Shown one piece after another: positions 59,440-64,000 of a stretch of 64,000 nucleotides of DNA. A program made the translations under genes and the position numbers. The DNA is from Diphasiastrum complanatum (Eukaryota; Streptophyta; Lycopodiopsida; Lycopodiales; Lycopodiaceae): positions 52,865,538-52,929,537 of the forward strand of contig CM055103.1 in the NCBI GenBank assembly GCA_029204225.1. Direction: 5' to 3'. Every line of letters begins with the position of its first letter. The first letter of the stretch is position 1. The notes under the pieces were generated by a model. It was not told where the DNA came from and ran no database searches. It worked only from the letters and a program-made list of their open reading frames with translations.

Positions 59440-60430
59440 AGGACTTTAGGCCTTTTTGTAGAACTTTTAATGTCATAGGGCCTAAATGTCTAGTTAGTGA
59501 ATAAAGTTGGGTCTTCCACCAAAACTGGTTTAAAATTCAAATTCAAATTCAAATTCAAATTGGCTCCCTTCAATTTTTGAATTGACTTCCCTCCATTTTT
59601 TGGAACTTAGGTTAGAATTGGCTACTATAAATAGGTGCAAACTCGAGTTTGTAAAGGATGTTTCATCTTCATTTCTAATACAAGCAGGTTGGTTCTCTTA
59701 TGAAGTGGATGTGGAATGTCCTTGCTCTCTATCACTTTCCTCCATCTCTCATATTTTCTTTATGGTTGCGAATTGTTGGATGTGAATGTTATTGAATTTG
59801 CTTATTCTTATGCTTTTTGTGAGAGAGAAAGGGAGAGAGAGAAGGGTAATCTTTCATCATTGTAGTTTTAGTAATAATAGATGTAGGGATAATTGATAGT
59901 GTCAATGGATCATAGTGTTAATTGTGGATTATTTATGCATGCTGAATTTGGATTTATGTTATCGCTCTCATGGGATCGAACCTAGCGTGACATTTAACCT
60001 CGTCTCCTTGATGCTTGTGTGCTTGGATCTAGGGTTGAGGCTAGGATAGAAAATAGCCCCACAACAATTTTGGGGCTGTTGCTGAGGAGCTACGCCAATT
60101 TATCAGTTTGCAGCATGTTTGGATGGATGTTAGCTTGCATTCGGCATCTTGTTGTGGCATAAGTGGGGTTTAAAATTGCATTTTAGGATTAGATTGAGAG
60201 TGATTTTGCTTGATTTGAGTGGATCTTCTTGGTTGAAATCTAATCTAATTGTTGAGCAGGGGAGGCTATTCAGATCTCCAATCTTAAGATCCATGTGGAT
60301 CTAAGAAATTGGAAAAAACAACAAAAATTGATTATTTTTGCCAGGTTTGAGCCAAAATGAAGCATAATCATCATCAGATCTGATAACTTTTTACTCTCTT
60401 ATAAGAGACCTTCATTGAGTTGCATGAAGC
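59440..60430 (+). repeat. Gypsy LTR and leader, copy 2
   Basis: 59440-60070 matches the LTR before 31787, including the TATA box CTATAAATAGG at about 59624. 60091-60430 matches the leader at 31808-32150 (GGATGGATGTTAGCTTGCATT, GATTGTTGAGCA, AGATCCATGTGGATCTAA). Divergence is substantial. The leader is cut by a minus-strand copia fragment before any gag. Confidence 0.82.
60071..60090 (+). other. Gypsy primer site, tRNA-Asp-like, copy 2
   Basis: TGGGGCTGTTGCTGAGGAGC after an LTR end ...CAACA, in the same place as the site at 31788. Confidence 0.65.
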
Positions 60431-60478
60431 TTCGATTTCATTCACAGACATGGATTTCAAATTCGTAATTACATAAAT

Positions 60479-61052
60479 TGTGAATATTGAAAGTTAAAAA
60501 CATGAGATAAGGCATTATTCTTTCTTGGCTCCATCATAAGTGACCAAAGAAGTAAAGAACTCCTTGTGACTAGTCATGTGTAAACTAGCTCTACTATCAA
60601 TAGATCCACCTCCTCTTGATTGAAGCCTATACTCTTCATTCACCAAGATCTCTTGCAACTCCACAATACTTGGCAAAGTCTTTAGCATGATCATCCAACA
60701 AGCCATTAAGTATAACTTAAAAAAGTTCTATATCCTTAATGTTTTCATCAATACATGCTTACTCGTCATTGAATGCTTTAACCCTCATAAAAAAAGCATG
60801 AGTACTCTCTTCCTTCTTTTGCAAACTTTGAAAGATTTGCCTCCTAAGAGTAAGCACTCTTGATGTAGACTTGGATTCATTTGCATACCTCATTTGATCT
60901 TGTTGATTTCCTGGTCTCTCCTCCAAACCTACAACAATATCCAAAACATCATTCATCTCAAGAAGTGATTCCATCCTCACTTTTCACAATGAATAGTTAC
61001 TTGAGGTAAGCCTATCATTGCCTTCCAACATGAATCCACCAGTTGTAGCCAT
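60479..61052 (-). pseudogene. Copia gag joined to protease start by internal deletion
   Basis: Minus strand from ATG 61052: 'MATTGGFMLEGNDRLTSS', a stop where Trp is expected, 'KVRMESLLEMNDVLDIV', 'STSRVLTLRRQIFQSLQKK' and 'STHAFFMRVKAFNDE'. In another frame this passes directly to a protease-like 'SIDSRASLHMTSHKEFF' near 60590 (DSGA altered to DSRA). The zinc knuckle is lost. It resembles the intact gag at 62766 in layout ('RVEMESLL...' region and 'SRVL.LR.QI'), so it is likely an older relative in opposite orientation. Confidence 0.8.
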
Positions 61053-61960
61053 GTTGCAATGACCTGATCTTCTTCTTTCAACCTGATCAAATGCACAAAG
61101 ACTCTCTTGAATGTCAAAAAATGAACTCAAGAAGAAATCACAAAGATATGGAACCTCTCAAATCTCTTCTAGCACTTCTAACTAGAAAATCAACACACAG
61201 AATAGTGAAATCTTGATCAACCTATGTTCTATCCTCAATCTAATGACTCTTTTCACTTCCTAAGATTGAAACACACTCAAATGAAGTTCAGTAACTTCAC
61301 AAACTAGAGATCCAATCAAAATTAGGGTTTTGACAAAATCACAAGAAATTGAATATCTCAAATTCTACATGCAATTTCTAAATAATGTAGGTTAGGTCAA
61401 GTCAAGAGAGTTGGTCATGTCTATTTGGTGGTCATCCCTACTTTGTAGGACCTACACCTAAGTTTAAGGTAAAAATTTGACCAACTAGCTACCTACCAAG
61501 CATAACTCTAGGAAATAGACTAGGGTTTCATTTTAGGTCAAGGAGAGTGAGTTAAATTCCTTATTACATGCTGGAAATCCACCTAACTTCAAGAAGGAAG
61601 TCGAATTTGCTATGTATTCCCTCTCTCCATAGTGAGAAGATAGAAAATTTTTGGAGCTCATTGGCAATCTCAAGCTAGTTCACTATGTACATTGAGTTTT
61701 TGTGATCCAAATGAAACCGAATCAATTTCTACTTGTTTCTCAGGTTGAAGGCCGTACTACAGCCTTTAGTACACACGTGTGGGCTCGGATTTCAATGTTT
61801 ATCAATGCTTTTGATTGTTAATGCTTGTTGTTTGTCAAATTGCCAATCTAGATCAACTTTTTTGTGTCTAGTTTTTTGATAGATTGTTAAGCAAGCATCC
61901 AATCACTCTTGTGGATCTTTTGTAGATCCATTTATGGTCCTAAAGTACAGTACTTTCACA
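61053..61960 (+). repeat. Likely 5' LTR of the right-edge copia, plus spacer
   Basis: The sequence ends TACTTTCACA against a perfect primer site at 61961, so at least its right part is an LTR. The left end cannot be placed. The part next to 61052 may instead belong to the leader of the minus-strand element. Confidence 0.45.
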
Positions 61961-61973
61961 TGGTATCAGAGCC
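61961..61973 (+). other. copia primer binding site
   Basis: Exact TGGTATCAGAGCC after LTR end TTCACA; about 790 bp of leader follows before the gag ATG. Confidence 0.9.
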
Positions 61974-62765
61974 AAGTACAAGAGCATAAGCCATTGATCT
62001 AATGCAAATCCATTTTTAGCAAGTTTTGGTGCTAAAAACTAGTCTTGAGAGGGCAAGCTAGAATCTTGATTTTGGTGAGGAGATTTGATCCCAAACTTGG
62101 TAGGGGTCCAAATCCGTACTGTCCACATGTGTGGGCACCTCTGAACCTGCATTTAATGCATGGTATTCATTTGATCCAAAAAAATTCAATTTGTGAGCTG
62201 TTGGTGTGATTTTTGGTGGAGATCCTAGGATAATCTACCAAGATCATTTGCCATTGATTAGATTTGAATTTGTTTTATGGAATCTAATCAGTCTAGGCTG
62301 AGTTCAAGTCCTATTAAGGTTAAAAACAGGTCTTGAAAGTACACCAAGAAGGAAGAAAGAGATTAAGTCATTTTTTTGTCCAAAAATAGCCAAATTTGGC
62401 AAGATTTGATTGTAAGTAGATTTCACATCATCTTATCTTCATTCCAACTTTGTGAGGGAGTGTTAGAACTGAGATCATAAGTCCATTTGTTGGATTAGAA
62501 ATATAATTTGAGTGAATAACTACAAGAGAGAGACCTTAGTGAGTTTTTAGAGACAATCAAATCCATTTCTTGGCAAGATTTGTTTGAAAGTAGTTTTCAC
62601 TTCATCTTATCTTCATTCCAGCTTTGTGAGGGAGTGATAGAACTGTGATTATAAGTCCATTTGTTGGATTAGAAATCAAATTTGAGTGAAACACTGCAAG
62701 TGTGAGACCTTTGTGAGTTTCAAGTCAATTAAATCTATTTCTTGTTTGTAGAAGTCACTAGTAAG

Positions 62766-64000
62766 ATGGGATCTGCTGGAGCATACCTTCTAGAAGCTAG
62801 TGAGAGGTTGAATTCTACAAATTATGCTATTTGGAAGGTTAGAATGGAGTCACTCTTGGTGATCCAAGACCTTTATGAGTTCTTGATTGAAGATGAAGAT
62901 GAACCTCTAGGTGCACAGGAGTTAGCTAGATACAAGAAGAGATCTAGGCTTGCACTTCATTGTGTGAAGATGAATGTGAGCAATGATTTGTTGAGAGAAG
63001 TATCAGCTTGTACTAATGCTAAAGAGGCTTGGGAGTCTTTAAAATCAATCTATGAGTCTAGCAACACTTCTAGAGTTCTTATGCTTAGAAATCAAATTTT
63101 GCAAAGCATGAGGAGAAGTGAGGAGAGTGCACAGGATTATGTACTCAGAATCAAGTCTCTAAATAGGGAGTTGGCTTCCATTGGAGAGAAGATTCATGAT
63201 GGAGAGCTTGTACAAATTGTCCTTAATGGTCTAGGAGATGACTTTGCAAATTTGGTCCAAAGTTTTGCCATCCAAGACACTTTGCCAACTATAGAAAAAC
63301 TTCATAGTGTATTAGTGGCTGAAGAGTGTAGGATGCTCCATGCAAAATCTAGAATGAGTTCCTTGTCTTTGCAGGATGGTGATGAGAAAGCCAATTTCTC
63401 ATTCAAGGGCAAAAAGAAGACCAATGGAAAGAAGAAGCATCCAAAGGAGGCCAAAGAAGAGGATGATGCATCAAGCTCAAAGGACAAGTCAAAGCAAAAA
63501 TGCTTCTTTTGTGGAAAGAAGGGGCATTATGCATCTAAATGCTACAAGAGGCTAAGAGCACAAGTGGAGGAGGACAAAGAAGGAAACCTTGCAAAGGAGG
63601 AGGAGGAGGATGAAGTAGATGTATTCTTGATGGCATCTACATCCTCACCAACAAGCAATAGCAATTCAAGAGACAATTGGTGGATTGACAGTGGGGCTAG
63701 CTCCCACATGTCTTGTGAAAAGGACTTTTTCTCAACCTTACACTCATTCAATGATGCTAAAAAGTTTGTCTTTACTGCAAATGATGAAGAGTGTAGGATA
63801 GATGGTGTTGGCACCATCTCTTTGTGTCTAGAATCCTCAAAATGCATGGATCTAGAAAATGTCCTTTATGTACCATCAATCACCAAGAATATGCTTAGTG
63901 TTGGTCTACTCTTAGAAAGTGGTTTGGATGTCCACTTTAAGCATGGTGTTTGCTTCATCTTGAAGAATGATGTTTGCATTGCAAAGGGATTTAAACATGG
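62766..64000 (+). mobile_element. Copia gag-protease, uninterrupted, running off the right edge
   Basis: From ATG 62766 the frame is open for 411 codons to the window end. Gag: 'LNSTNYAIWKVRMESLL', 'AKEAWESLKSIYESSN', 'QDYVLRIKSLNRELASIGE' and 'IVLNGLGDDFANLVQSF'. A Lys-rich basic stretch is followed by a clean CCHC knuckle 'CFFCGKKGHYASKC' (about residues 244-257). After an acidic linker comes an intact aspartic protease start 'WWIDSGASSHMSCEKDF', then 'NVLYVPSITKNMLSVG' leading to integrase. No stop or frameshift is seen, in contrast with every other copia here, so this is the youngest insertion. Whether pol and the 3' LTR are intact cannot be told from this window. Confidence 0.93.

Overview
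This window is nuclear DNA of a land plant. The evidence is a spliced gene for a plant-type long-chain acyl-CoA synthetase, two genes of the plant-specific DUF688 family, many Ty1/copia retrotransposon remnants primed by the usual plant initiator-Met tRNA site, Ty3/gypsy remnants with a tRNA-Asp-like site, and many (GA)n, (CA)n and (TA)n microsatellites. The species cannot be fixed from sequence alone. The high retroelement load and large spacers fit a big, repeat-rich plant genome. There are no bacterial-type operons, CRISPR arrays or recognisable RNA genes.

Layout. 1-5 kb: minus-strand copia remnants, with gag, protease, integrase and the first part of RT in a mosaic of at least three elements. 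6.27-9.51 kb: the last five exons of a LACS8/9-type acyl-CoA synthetase (plus strand); its 5' exons are not in the window, so the upstream intron is either longer than 6.2 kb and filled with copia debris, or the gene is a 3' fragment. 9.5-14 kb: spacer with two hairpins, a copia integrase scrap and a gypsy leader. 14-19.2 kb: the most complete old copia (plus strand, gag to RNase H), broken by stops, frameshifts, a GA-rich array and a 123-bp palindrome. 19.5-23.5 kb: more copia ends, with an LTR, primer site, gag and polypurine tract brought together by a large internal deletion. 24.7-25.3 kb: a roughly 590-bp foldback inverted repeat.

26.2-27.8 kb: DUF688 gene 1 (minus strand). 30.9-33.4 kb: gypsy LTR, primer site and gag. 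33.4-42.6 kb: stacked copia remnants in both orientations, including a near-complete minus-strand protease to RNase H stretch (38.3-40.9 kb) and a plus-strand copia whose RT core is replaced by open, unrecognised sequence (40.9-42.0 kb). 44-48 kb: spacer, a poly-G run, another copia leader and gag, and a 60-bp minisatellite. 49-52.1 kb: DUF688 gene 2 (plus strand) behind a striking array of seven 62-bp repeats. 53-61 kb: duplications, a gypsy RNase H/integrase scrap, a probable LINE RT remnant and a second gypsy LTR/leader. 61.9-64 kb: primer site and an uninterrupted gag-protease frame of a young copia that runs off the right edge.

The host genes show no functional cluster. LACS activates fatty acids, and the DUF688 proteins have no established biochemical role. 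Most of the biology visible here is retrotransposon turnover: truncation, nesting, chimerism, and growth of microsatellites and palindromes inside dead copies. No new system with a deducible function was found. The best candidates for undescribed structure are the palindromic and foldback elements, the 62-bp array in front of DUF688 gene 2, the short iterated motifs inside the copia LTRs, and the chimeric copia at 40.9-42.6 kb.
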